From Propionicimonas paludicola (GTDB lineage Bacteria > Actinomycetota > Actinomycetes > Propionibacteriales > Propionibacteriaceae): 64,000 nucleotides of DNA. The position numbers and the translations under genes were made by a program. Under the pieces are notes generated by a model. The model made no database searches and was not told the DNA's origin. It saw only the letters and a program-made list of their open reading frames with translations. This document shows, piece after piece, positions 1 through 7,431 of this stretch. The stretch lies in the NCBI RefSeq assembly GCF_002563675.1, contig NZ_PDJC01000001.1:3100001-3164000 (forward strand). The letters are read 5' to 3'. Each line of letters begins with the position of its first letter. Position 1 is the first letter of the stretch.

Positions 1-440
1 GCCGCTCACCGATGGCTCAGGTGGTCGCCGAGGCCCGGGCCGCCTACGAGCAGCTGCGCGGCGTGCAGTTCACCAGCGCGGGAGTCAGCTCCGAGGAGCA
101 GGGCAATCCCATGGACCCGCGGGCAATCGCGGTGCTGCGGGCGAACGGCTACTCGCCGGGGATGCACTCCGCTCACCAGATCACCCCGGACGAGATTCGC
201 AGCGCGGCGATGCTGATCGGCATGGAGCCGCTGCACCTGTCCCGGATCCGCCAGGTCGTCTCGGATGCGACCAACCTCTATCTGATGTCGGACTTCATCC
301 CGGCCGCCGAGCCCGGTTCGAGCATCGAAGATCCGTGGTACGGCGACGACTCGGACTTCAAGGTGACCCTTGAGCAGATCCAGTCGGCCATGCCTGAGGT
401 GATTCGGCGCGCTCGCGAGCTGGCCTCGGGACGGGCGTAG
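1..440 (+). CDS. Low-molecular-weight protein tyrosine phosphatase (C-terminal part, cut by window edge)
   Basis: Cytosolic phosphatase of the LMW-PTP/arsenate reductase fold, hydrolysing phosphotyrosine or phosphoarginine on proteins. The frame is open at base 1 and the first complete codons read R-S-P-M-A, the end of the family signature CxGNxCRSPMA, so the catalytic cysteine loop starts just outside the window. An in-frame ATG at 12 is not a real start. The general-acid Asp is seen in DPWYG near the C-terminus, and an FTSAGVSS stretch also fits the family. The next ORF begins within a few bases of the stop, so a shared transcript with the PheS-like gene is likely. Substrate is unknown. Confidence 0.88.
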   Translation, partial: RSPMAQVVAEARAAYEQLRGVQFTSAGVSSEEQGNPMDPRAIAVLRANGYSPGMHSAHQITPDEIRSAAMLIGMEPLHLSRIRQVVSDATNLYLMSDFIPAAEPGSSIEDPWYGDDSDFKVTLEQIQSAMPEVIRRARELASGRA

Positions 441-441
441 C

Positions 442-522
442 ATGGCGTCCATGACCAGCCAGCGATTTTGCTGCCCCCGGCCGGGCGTCGGCCGCGGGGG
501 CTGCTGCGTGCGCAGGTCCTAG
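442..522 (+). CDS. Cys-rich mini-ORF upstream of the PheS-like gene (candidate leader peptide or peptide substrate)
   Basis: An open frame of 26 codons from ATG 442, or 23 from the in-frame ATG 451. It encodes a basic peptide with two Cys pairs, RFCCP and GGCCV, ending VRRS. It starts 1 base after the phosphatase stop and ends 64 bases before the PheS-like gene. Tandem Cys codons in short upstream ORFs are known in mycobacteria as cysteine-responsive attenuators, and here the Cys pairs flank a G+C-rich hairpin. No strong Shine-Dalgarno precedes either ATG, so translation may be coupled to the phosphatase. It could instead be a substrate of the adjacent ligase. Coding status is inferred. Confidence 0.45.
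   Translation: MASMTSQRFCCPRPGVGRGGCCVRRS
474..499 (+). promoter_or_regulatory. Hairpin inside the Cys-rich mini-ORF
   Basis: Bases 474-483 (CCCCCGGCCG) pair with 489-499, giving a 10-bp stem with one bulged C and a 5-nt loop. The two Cys-Cys codon pairs lie immediately before and after it. There is no T tract, so it is not a plain terminator. A ribosome stalled on the Cys codons would alter this fold, which suggests attenuation. Confidence 0.4.
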
Positions 523-586
523 CGAGTCGTCCTGATCGCCTGGCCGGGGGTGTGAACCGCCCGTCCAGACGATCCGAGAGACTCCC

Positions 587-1702
587 ATGACTACCTATCT
601 GACCCCTGACCAACTTGTGCAGGCGTTGACCCTGCGCGATCTGAGCAACCCCGAGAGCGGTCCTCACGCTCTGCAACTCCTGCTGGACGAACTGCTGACC
701 GCCGTCACCGGACGGCTCGGCTGCAGCCTGCGGCTGGTCCGCAACCCGCCGGTGGTGTCGGTGGGCGACAACTACGACCGGCTCGGCTACCGGCTCGACG
801 ACGTCACCCGGCAGCAGCGCTACACCCGCTACCTGAGCCCGACCACCATGCTGCGCAGCCACACCAGCGCCGAGCTACCCAAGGCGCTCGAGGCCTACTC
901 CGGCTGCGGCGACCAGGTGGACGAACTGATTGCCGTGCCCGGCCTGGTCTACCGGCGCGACGTGGTGGACCGGCATCACGTCGGCGAGCCGCACCAGCTG
1001 GACCTGTGGCGGGTCTGGTCGCACCCCGGGGCCGACGACGCCCAGCTCGAGGAACTGATCGAGGTGGTGGTGCAGGCGGTGCTGCCCGGGGTGAGCTGGC
1101 GGACGACGTCGGTCGAGCACCCCTACACCCGAGCCGGCCGGCAGGTGGACGTCCGGCATCAGGGGCAGTGGCTGGAGCTGGCCGAGTGTGGCCTGATTCA
1201 CCCGGACGTGCTGGCCCGCAGCGGGCTGGACCCGTCCGACTGGTCGGGGTTGGCCCTGGGGATGGGCCTGGATCGGGCGCTGATGCTGCGCAAGGGCATT
1301 CCGGACATCCGCTATCTGCGCTCGTCACAGCCGCGAATCAAGGAGCAATTGCTCGACCTGGACCCGTGGCGAGAGGTGTCGCTGCTGCCGCCGATCCGCC
1401 GAGACCTTTCAGTAGTGGTGGACGCCGACCGCTCCGACGAGCTGCTCGGTGACCAGATCCGGCTGGCGCTGCGGGATCGGCTGGACGATATCGAGTCGGT
1501 CGAGGTGCTGGCTCGGACGCCCTATGCCGAACTGCCCACGGCGGCGCGGGAGCGGCTGGGGCTGGCTACCAATCAGGTGAATGCGCTGGTGCGGGTGACG
1601 TTGCGTCCGCTGGGCTGGACGATGACCGACCAGGAGGCCAATGACCTGCGCAACCGGGTGTACCTGGCGATCCACCAGGGGCCCTACCGGGAGTTGGCCT
1701 AG
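587..1702 (+). CDS. Single-chain PheS-like catalytic domain fused to FDX-ACB domain (PheRS paralogue, 'mystery ligase' type)
   Basis: 371 aa. Residues about 100-255 resemble the class II PheS core: motif-2-like Y-R-R-D-x-V-D-R-H-H with H-Q-L-D, and motif-3-like GLALGMGLDRALML followed by GIPDIRYLRSSQPR. Residues about 270-371 match the ferredoxin-fold anticodon-binding domain of PheT, starting PPIRRDLSVVV. The order resembles the monomeric mitochondrial PheRS, not the bacterial alpha2beta2 enzyme. At 371 aa it lacks the PheS coiled coil and the PheT editing domain. I recall a database family called PheS-related mystery ligase SrmL that fits, but cannot verify this here. It is probably not the housekeeping PheRS, and substrate is unknown. 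It follows the phosphatase and Cys-rich mini-ORF on the same strand. Confidence 0.75.
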   Translation: MTTYLTPDQLVQALTLRDLSNPESGPHALQLLLDELLTAVTGRLGCSLRLVRNPPVVSVGDNYDRLGYRLDDVTRQQRYTRYLSPTTMLRSHTSAELPKALEAYSGCGDQVDELIAVPGLVYRRDVVDRHHVGEPHQLDLWRVWSHPGADDAQLEELIEVVVQAVLPGVSWRTTSVEHPYTRAGRQVDVRHQGQWLELAECGLIHPDVLARSGLDPSDWSGLALGMGLDRALMLRKGIPDIRYLRSSQPRIKEQLLDLDPWREVSLLPPIRRDLSVVVDADRSDELLGDQIRLALRDRLDDIESVEVLARTPYAELPTAARERLGLATNQVNALVRVTLRPLGWTMTDQEANDLRNRVYLAIHQGPYRELA

Positions 1703-2088
1703 CGCTGGTCGGCTTTGGGTGCGGCCTGTTCTGCCTTGGACACACCCCGGTCCCGCCGGGTGATCAACACCAGGGCGGTGCCGCCGAGGATGCAGGCCGC
1801 GCTCAGCAGGAGGTGCAGTCGGCGGGTGTCCGAGCATCCGGAGGCCGCCTGCACGCTGGCTTCGAAGAGCTCCTGGACGACGCCGACGGCGATGCCGCAG
1901 AAGGCGCCGTTGACTTCGACCGCGGAGACCAGCAGCCACATGCCGGCACCGCCGAGCACCAAGGCCAGCAGCCCGCCGAGTCGGCGGAGTTCCGAGGAGG
2001 GGCGCCGCATTTCGTCCAGCAGGACCAGCCCGATCGTGCCCACCACAATTGCGGCGGCGAGCGCGATGGTCGCGGTGATCAGGACCAC
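1699..2088 (-). CDS. Small integral membrane protein, function unknown
   Basis: 129 aa with three hydrophobic segments (about residues 1-25, 38-60 and 92-112) and a basic C-terminus ending KADQR. GTG at 2088 was chosen because AGGAG lies 5 bases before it and the transmembrane segment begins at once; the frame stays open to an ATG at 2214, giving a Pro/Arg-rich extension that looks non-coding. Its stop codon overlaps that of the PheS-like gene in a shared CTAG, so the two genes converge. I do not recognise a family. Confidence 0.5.
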   Translation of the reverse strand: MVLITATIALAAAIVVGTIGLVLLDEMRRPSSELRRLGGLLALVLGGAGMWLLVSAVEVNGAFCGIAVGVVQELFEASVQAASGCSDTRRLHLLLSAACILGGTALVLITRRDRGVSKAEQAAPKADQR

Positions 2089-2744
2089 CAGAACTCCTGT
2101 TCCAGCTGGATGGCTCGGCGGATGGCGAGGTACCGGACGCTGAGCGTCCAACACGCCCGAATCGTAGCGCCGGGTCCCCCATGCGGGTGACGCCACACGC
2201 GCTGTTTCAGGCATTGTTCACCAACCTGCTCTCCGCGAGGAGAGGTGGGCGTCTCCGGGCTTGATGGAGGCCCTCCTGGGGTCGAAATCGCGCCTCCTTC
2301 TCCGCGTTCGCTACCGAGTGCAACGTTTGCTGCCGATCTTTCGGTAGCGAGAGTTGCGTTCGGTAGCGGGAACCGGCTGAGTGGATCGGCGTGGGTCCGG
2401 GGGCGAGGGCGGACTGGACGGACTGGGTGGGCACTGTCTGGCGTAGATCGGCTGGGGTCCGACGCGATGCGATCTGCAGGCTCGATGCCCTGCGGGGTCG
2501 CGGGATGCTCTCCTCCGGTGATCGATCCGGCAAATCGCGTCAGGGGCAGGTGGGTGACTCTGTTGGCCACCGACTCGTCCACGGTGGCGATGTCTCGACT
2601 ATGTCCCCGTCCCTCAGCGGCTAGCGATCGCCTCCTTCGCCGCGTTCGCTCCTCACCTCCTTCTCCGCGTTAGCTACCGAGTGCAACGTTTGCTGCCGAT
2701 CTTTCGGTAGCGAGAGTTGCGTTCGGTAGCGGGAACCGGGTGAG
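2089..2744. other. Gene-free stretch with two copies of a dyad-containing repeat
   Basis: About 650 bases between the small membrane gene and the LysM-BTAD gene. No frame here has convincing protein character; the open frames are low-complexity Pro/Arg/Ser shadows. The notable content is the repeat pair at 2293-2382 and 2656-2745. A partial extra copy of the repeat head (cctccttcgccgcgttcgct) lies at about 2632-2651. Confidence 0.6.
2293..2382. repeat. 90-bp intergenic repeat, copy 1
   Basis: Direct repeat of 2656-2745 at a constant offset of 363 bases, differing by eye at only two positions (2309 and 2377). Inside each copy gctaccgagtgcaac faces gttgcgttcggtagc, an imperfect dyad around a central segment that itself carries another cggtagcg. 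A REP/BIME-like palindromic element that could fold in RNA. Confidence 0.8.
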
Positions 2745-2745
2745 T
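2656..2745. repeat. 90-bp intergenic repeat, copy 2
   Basis: Second copy of the repeat at 2293-2382, with the same internal dyad. It abuts the stop codon of the LysM-BTAD gene (stop at 2745-2747), so it may act as that gene's 3' end structure. Confidence 0.8.
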
Positions 2746-5591
2746 CAGGCCCAGCGGGCCCGGATGGAGCCTTCGATGACCTGCTGGCAGAGCTCGACGG
2801 TCTCGGGGAGCAGATCGACGCCGAGCTGGCGGGCCTGGCGGGTGACTTGGGTGACCAGGCGGTTCACCTCGCTGGTGGCTCCGGCCAGATGTTCGGTGCG
2901 GATTCGGGCGGCCATCAGCAGTTCGTCGGCCGGGGCGACGCTCAGCGCTCGGGCCGCGGCCCAGCGGGCCTGGTCGAAGTCGCGCCGGGCCAGGGCGCGT
3001 TCGGTGAGGACGAGGGCGGTGTCGCGCAGGGCGCTGGCGATGTCGGTGCGCAGTTCCTCGGCCCAGTGCCACTGACCGGGAGCGGCGTCGGCCAGCGGGG
3101 CCCCACGGACGAGTTCGAGCGCGGCGACCAGGGACGTGTCGGGCAACCGGTCCAGCCCTGCGGCCAGCAGGGTCTGCAGCTGATGCCAGTCGGAGCTGAC
3201 ACCTGGGTGCAGCTCGATGCGTCCGACGTACGCCTCGGGCAGGTAGGCCTGGCCCTCGGGCGAGGTGCCGAGCCAGCTGCGGAGTCGGCTCAGGTTGGAG
3301 CGGCGGGTGCCTTCGGCGATGCCCAGACCGGCCGCCATCTGGGTGGCGGTGCTGCGCGGATGCTCGAGGATCCAGGCGCACAGCTCGATCAGCTGTTGGC
3401 GGGCCCGGGTGGGCTGTTCGCCCCGCGCGCCGACCAGGTCGGTCGGTCCGATCAGCAGCAGGCGCGGCTCGGAGTCGGTGATCACTCGGACGATGTCCAC
3501 GGGTTCCTCAGCTCTCTTCGGGAGCGGATGGACGTTGGCCGCCCCGGCCCACCAGGCCGGTTCGGTGGCGGGGGAGTCGGCGCCGGCCAGCAGTCCGGCC
3601 AGATCCTTGGCAAGCGAGGACGGCACCGTGTGCGGAGTCAGGCCGGCGGCCAACCCGTCCAGTCGGCCGGACAGGGCGTCCCGGTTTCGGTGGACCTGCC
3701 AGTTGGCGGAGACACCGGAACCGGTCGGCAGGAGCGCCACCACCCCGCACGGGTCGCCGTCGAGCGCATGCTCGAGGCGGGCCAACTCGAGCGGACTCAG
3801 CTCCTCACCGAGGACGAGCACCAGCGGGGCGACGGCATCGGCGCGGTCCGGATCCGCCCGCAGCTCGGAGAGACCGGTACCTGACAAGGCCTTCCGGCGC
3901 TCAGCCGCGAGACTGACGGCGTCACTGATCGCGCTGCGCAGGTCCGGTGCACGTCGGACGCGCTCGCCGCCCGACAGCGCCAGCAACTCGCTGCCGGTTC
4001 CGGCGGCGACCACCTGCGCCTCCGCACTCCATGGCGCACAGGCCAGCTCGATCCCCATGGCCAACAGTGCCGAGCCGGCCAGTTCTGCATCGTCGGCCGC
4101 GACGCCGAGCACTCGGGACTGCTCGGCGTTGACCAGGATCGTCCGTCCGTCGGCAGCGGTGCCCACGCTGACCACGCAGGGGTAGGGGCAGGGATGTTCG
4201 GACGGGCCGAGCTCGATGGCCTTCGCCACCCCGATCTGCCAGCAGTCCGGATCACCGACGAAACCCTCGGGCGGAGCGCCGGCGGGCTGGGTCCATTCGA
4301 AGGCCAGCGCGCGGTCGTCCAACTCGATCCGGGACAGCGGCGGCAGCGGACGCCCGGCCGCCGCGAGCCGCTCGCCGAGGTGACGCAGTGCCCGATCGAG
4401 CGCGACGATCCGGTCCGGACGCTGCACCGTCCCCAGCGCCACCCGCAACCGGGCGGCTGCCGGATCGGCGTCGATCAGCCGCCGACCGCGCGGACGTTCC
4501 CGCAGCCGCAGGGCCCGCCGAGTCTCGACCGCGCCGATGATCACCGCTGCCGCCAGGGTCCCGACCGGACCGATCAGTCCGATCGGCGACGGGCTCACCG
4601 CCGACTCGGCCTCGACCGGCGCCTCGGCGACCGGCCCCGGAGCGGGGGTGCCGGTCGGCTGCTCGGGTGCGACCGGGGGCGGGGCTTCGTGCCGAGCAGT
4701 GGGGGGATCCAGCCTGCTGGGGGCGACCGGGCCAGCGGGGCCGCGTCGACCATCCTGATCGGGGGCCTCCTGTGCGGGCGGCGTGGCCTTCGCGCCAGGG
4801 ATCCTCAGGCGCCAACCGACCTCAATGTGATCGGGGTCGCTGATCAGGCCCCGGTTCGCTGCGGCGATCTTCGGCCATCGGGACGCCGCGCCCAGGTGCT
4901 CGAGGGCAAGTTCGGAGAGGGTGTCACCGCGCTCGACCACGATCGACGTGTCGCGACGTGGTGCAGCGTTCCGCGGGTCTGGAGTTGCGGCGGCGTGCGA
5001 GTCGACGGTCAGGCCGGACGGCATGGCGAGCCGGGTTCCGGCTCGGAGCTCCTGAACCGGATCCGCCAGCAGCGACGGGTTGGCCGCGGCGAGTTCGCGC
5101 CAGTGCCGTCCATCGCCGAGAAGGGTCTCGCTGACCGACCACAGGTCGTCCCCGGGCTGCACCTGATAGCTGCTGGCGTCCGCCTCGGGGAGGCTCTCCT
5201 GCGCCTCGGCCGGCGAGGCCGGCAGTGGAGCCAGCGGCTGCGCGAGGCTTGGCTCGGTCGCACGCGGAGTGCTGGCGGTGGTGGCTAGGGCCAGGACCGC
5301 CAGCAGCAGTCCGGCGCTGAGCTGCTGGACGACCACCAGCCCGGGCAGCCGGACGAAGGGACGCCCGACCAGCAGCCGGACCGCCTCCACGACGGTGGCC
5401 AGGCCAAATGCGGCCCAGGCCAGCCAGCCGATGGCGGTGATCAGTCCGAACAGCAACGAACCGTCGTCGGGGCCGAGCAGCTCGGCGGCGGAGAGCTGCG
5501 GGTACCAACCCCAGTTGAGGAGGGCGAATGGGGCGCCGATCAGCAGCAGAGCCAGAGTCAGGGCCGATCCCAGCCCGCGGAGCCAACGCAT
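2745..5591 (-). CDS. Membrane-anchored LysM-BTAD domain protein of the Tad locus
   Basis: 948 aa. Three hydrophobic segments lie in the first 105 residues, then two LysM motifs (about 140-192, YQVQPGDDLWSVSE; and 215-265, VVERGDTLSELALEHLG), a Pro-rich linker, and another transmembrane segment near residue 340. The C-terminal 200 residues contain a winged-helix-like region and a bacterial transcriptional activator (BTAD) helical repeat. LysM domains bind peptidoglycan or chitin sugars; BTAD occurs in SARP-type regulators. One chain could sense the wall outside and act inside, but topology is inferred. It is last in the tad operon and its start codon overlaps the TGA of the preceding TadE-like gene. 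GTG at 5594 is an alternative start. Confidence 0.85.
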   Translation of the reverse strand: MRWLRGLGSALTLALLLIGAPFALLNWGWYPQLSAAELLGPDDGSLLFGLITAIGWLAWAAFGLATVVEAVRLLVGRPFVRLPGLVVVQQLSAGLLLAVLALATTASTPRATEPSLAQPLAPLPASPAEAQESLPEADASSYQVQPGDDLWSVSETLLGDGRHWRELAAANPSLLADPVQELRAGTRLAMPSGLTVDSHAAATPDPRNAAPRRDTSIVVERGDTLSELALEHLGAASRWPKIAAANRGLISDPDHIEVGWRLRIPGAKATPPAQEAPDQDGRRGPAGPVAPSRLDPPTARHEAPPPVAPEQPTGTPAPGPVAEAPVEAESAVSPSPIGLIGPVGTLAAAVIIGAVETRRALRLRERPRGRRLIDADPAAARLRVALGTVQRPDRIVALDRALRHLGERLAAAGRPLPPLSRIELDDRALAFEWTQPAGAPPEGFVGDPDCWQIGVAKAIELGPSEHPCPYPCVVSVGTAADGRTILVNAEQSRVLGVAADDAELAGSALLAMGIELACAPWSAEAQVVAAGTGSELLALSGGERVRRAPDLRSAISDAVSLAAERRKALSGTGLSELRADPDRADAVAPLVLVLGEELSPLELARLEHALDGDPCGVVALLPTGSGVSANWQVHRNRDALSGRLDGLAAGLTPHTVPSSLAKDLAGLLAGADSPATEPAWWAGAANVHPLPKRAEEPVDIVRVITDSEPRLLLIGPTDLVGARGEQPTRARQQLIELCAWILEHPRSTATQMAAGLGIAEGTRRSNLSRLRSWLGTSPEGQAYLPEAYVGRIELHPGVSSDWHQLQTLLAAGLDRLPDTSLVAALELVRGAPLADAAPGQWHWAEELRTDIASALRDTALVLTERALARRDFDQARWAAARALSVAPADELLMAARIRTEHLAGATSEVNRLVTQVTRQARQLGVDLLPETVELCQQVIEGSIRARWA

Positions 5592-6013
5592 CACTTTCTC
5601 CCTCGATAGCGATCGACCACGGCACTGCCCTCGGCGCTGACCAGGAGTTCGCCGGGCCAGCCGGGCACCAAGATGTCGGCCAGCGGGACGGTGCAGTCCA
5701 CGGCCGCGTGGACGGTGCCCGGCGTCCCGGCCGGCCTGCTCAAGGCGTCGGCATCGAGCCGAACACCGAGCTGGACGCAGCGCAGTCCGCTCACATCGGC
5801 CTGCACGGAGACCAAGCGTCGGGCCGCGGCGTCGGCGGCATCGGCATGCCGCTCGAAGGACGCGGCTCGGGCGGCCGCTCCGGCCATGGACTCGACGCTG
5901 TTGCGGGCCAGCCAGACCCGTCCGCCGCCCACCAGGAGACTGAACAGCAGCACCAGGACCGGCACCAGCAAGGTGAACTCGATCGAGGCGGATCCGCGCT
6001 GGCGGCCAGTCAT
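5591..6013 (-). CDS. TadE-like pseudopilin
   Basis: 140 aa. N-terminal RGSASIEFTLLVPVLVLLFSLL is the TadE signature: short basic stretch, small residues with Glu at position +5, then one transmembrane helix. A longer open frame runs upstream to 6331, but ATG 6013 overlaps the stop of the preceding TadE-like gene (ATGA) and begins directly before the signature. Minor pseudopilins of this type are thought to be assembled in the membrane with the Flp pilus. Two Cys in the C-terminal half may form a disulfide outside the cell. Confidence 0.85.
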   Translation of the reverse strand: MTGRQRGSASIEFTLLVPVLVLLFSLLVGGGRVWLARNSVESMAGAAARAASFERHADAADAAARRLVSVQADVSGLRCVQLGVRLDADALSRPAGTPGTVHAAVDCTVPLADILVPGWPGELLVSAEGSAVVDRYRGRK

Positions 6014-6363
6014 CGGGCCACCTCGGCCGGAAGGACGGCGCGCTCCCGGATCTGAGTGAGCCCGAAGTCCAGGAAAGACAGCGGACGGCCGGTCACCGTG
6101 ACCACCAGCAGATCCCGATCGACGGCGATGTCGATGCCGACCTCGGTCAGTCCTCCGGTCGTGGCCACCCGCCGGCCGGCCTCCTCGGCGGCTGCCGGAT
6201 CGTCCCCGGGGGCACGCAGATCCGCGATGGTGGCGGCTGCCGCTGCGGCGACGGCACGTCCGTGCAGCCAGATGCCGGTCTGGACCAGGCCGAGGATCAG
6301 CATCAGCAGTGCGGGCATCAGGATCGCCCACTGGACGGACTCAGCCACGCCGCGCTGGTTCAT
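6010..6363 (-). CDS. TadE/TadF-like pseudopilin
   Basis: 117 aa with an N-terminal Arg-Gly-Val-Ala-Glu-Ser motif followed by one hydrophobic helix (about 12-32), and a small extracellular domain rich in Ala and Asp. This is the second minor pseudopilin of the operon. Its ATG overlaps the pilin stop codon, and its own stop overlaps the next ATG, a pattern of translational coupling seen along the whole tad operon. Confidence 0.8.
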   Translation of the reverse strand: MNQRGVAESVQWAILMPALLMLILGLVQTGIWLHGRAVAAAAAATIADLRAPGDDPAAAEEAGRRVATTGGLTEVGIDIAVDRDLLVVTVTGRPLSFLDFGLTQIRERAVLPAEVAR

Positions 6364-6530
6364 GGCTGCGGCAGGTGCTGGTTCACATAGGTGGTGACGA
6401 AGGCGCCGATGCTCAGCGCCACCACGGCGGCGATGCCGACGTAAATCGCCGTCTCGGTCGACTGGGACAGGCCGCGCTCATCGTGGCGCAGAGCGACGAG
6501 TCGTCCGATCAGCTCGTGGACGGTCTTCAT
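6360..6530 (-). CDS. Flp/Tad major pilin-like subunit (56 aa)
   Basis: A short gene easily missed by ORF callers. ATG 6530 is preceded by AAGGAG; the stop is TGA at 6360-6362, overlapping the next ATG. The peptide has a basic N-terminus with HDERGLSQSTETAIYVGI, where a small-residue site precedes a Glu-Thr and a hydrophobic helix (about residues 27-48), then a short tail ending NQHLPQP. This fits the Gram-positive Flp-type prepilin, with cleavage probably after ERG. It lies between tadC and the pseudopilins, where a pilin is expected. No prepilin peptidase gene is visible in the window. Confidence 0.8.
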   Translation of the reverse strand: MKTVHELIGRLVALRHDERGLSQSTETAIYVGIAAVVALSIGAFVTTYVNQHLPQP

Positions 6531-6552
6531 GGGGACTCCTTTCGGTGGCGGG

Positions 6553-7431
6553 TCAGCCGGCCAGCAGCCGGAGGATCGGGGGCAGCAGGAAGAACAGGGC
6601 GAAGACCATCGACGGGATCACCATGAAGAAGGTCATCCGCTCCGACAGCGACGAGGCGGCGATCTTCGCCGCGGTCAGGTGGGCGTCCCGGAGCTCCCGG
6701 ACGCGCGCCCGCAGCGAGTCGGCCAAGGAGGCGCCGGAGTCCTCCAGGGCGAGCACGTCGGCCAGGTCGCCCAGTGCGGGCAGCTGGAGTTCATCGGCCA
6801 GCTGATGTAGGTCGGAGTAGGGCTGACGCTGTTCGAGCCGAGCCCGCTCGAGGGCGTCCCGGATCGCCACGAAGACCGCTGCGTCGCTGACCAGTGCGGC
6901 CGAGCGCAGCGCTTGGCCGCTCGACCGGTTGGCCAACCGCTCGAGAGTCACCAGGTCGAAGAAGGTCAGCAGGGCTTCGGTGTTGTCGGCGGCGCTGGCG
7001 GCTTCGCGGCCACGAAGCAGCAGGTCGGGGAGGAAGAAGCCGGCCAGGCCGAGTGCCGCGGTGGCCGCGGCCGGCCACCCGATCGCGGTCGTCCCGGCCC
7101 CGACGAGCAGGTTCACCAGCCAGGGCAGGGCCAGCCCGACCATGGCGCCCAGGGCCTTGCCGGCGTAGTGGCGGTCGACCGATCGTCCGATCAGGCGCAG
7201 TCGGCGGCTGGTCGCTTCGGTGACCGGACGTCCGACCCGGATCCGAACCCAGGACCCGAGTCGGTCGATCCCCGTGCCGGAGGCCTGCTCCGGCGGGGTC
7301 AGCTGCCCGTCGAGCAGGTCCAGGGCATCGGCGAGCCGGGGACGGAACGGCAGCGCGACGGCTCCGATCAGCAGCCACAGGCCCAGTCCGATCAGTCCTC
7401 CGGTCAGCCCGGCAGCGATAGTGAGGTTCAT
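6553..7431 (-). CDS. tadC: TadC-like inner-membrane platform protein (type II secretion F family)
   Basis: 292 aa. An N-terminal transmembrane segment, a cytosolic stretch with Asp/Leu-rich sequence, two mid-chain hydrophobic segments (about 95-140), the T2SSF helical region ending SLSERMTFFMVIPSMVFA, and a C-terminal transmembrane segment. TadB and TadC form the membrane base on which the TadA ATPase drives pilus assembly. ATG 7431 follows GGAGGGCGGC and overlaps the tadB stop. Confidence 0.85.
   Translation of the reverse strand: MNLTIAAGLTGGLIGLGLWLLIGAVALPFRPRLADALDLLDGQLTPPEQASGTGIDRLGSWVRIRVGRPVTEATSRRLRLIGRSVDRHYAGKALGAMVGLALPWLVNLLVGAGTTAIGWPAAATAALGLAGFFLPDLLLRGREAASAADNTEALLTFFDLVTLERLANRSSGQALRSAALVSDAAVFVAIRDALERARLEQRQPYSDLHQLADELQLPALGDLADVLALEDSGASLADSLRARVRELRDAHLTAAKIAASSLSERMTFFMVIPSMVFALFFLLPPILRLLAG

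Noticed and set aside
442-586. T-box riboswitch in front of the PheS-like gene
   Set aside because: No T-box sequence or specifier-loop structure could be found; the Cys mini-ORF and hairpin explain the region better.
2079-2582. 167-aa minus-strand frame in the repeat region
   Set aside because: Pro/Ser/Arg-rich with no domain, it crosses repeat copy 1 and overlaps the better-supported membrane gene.
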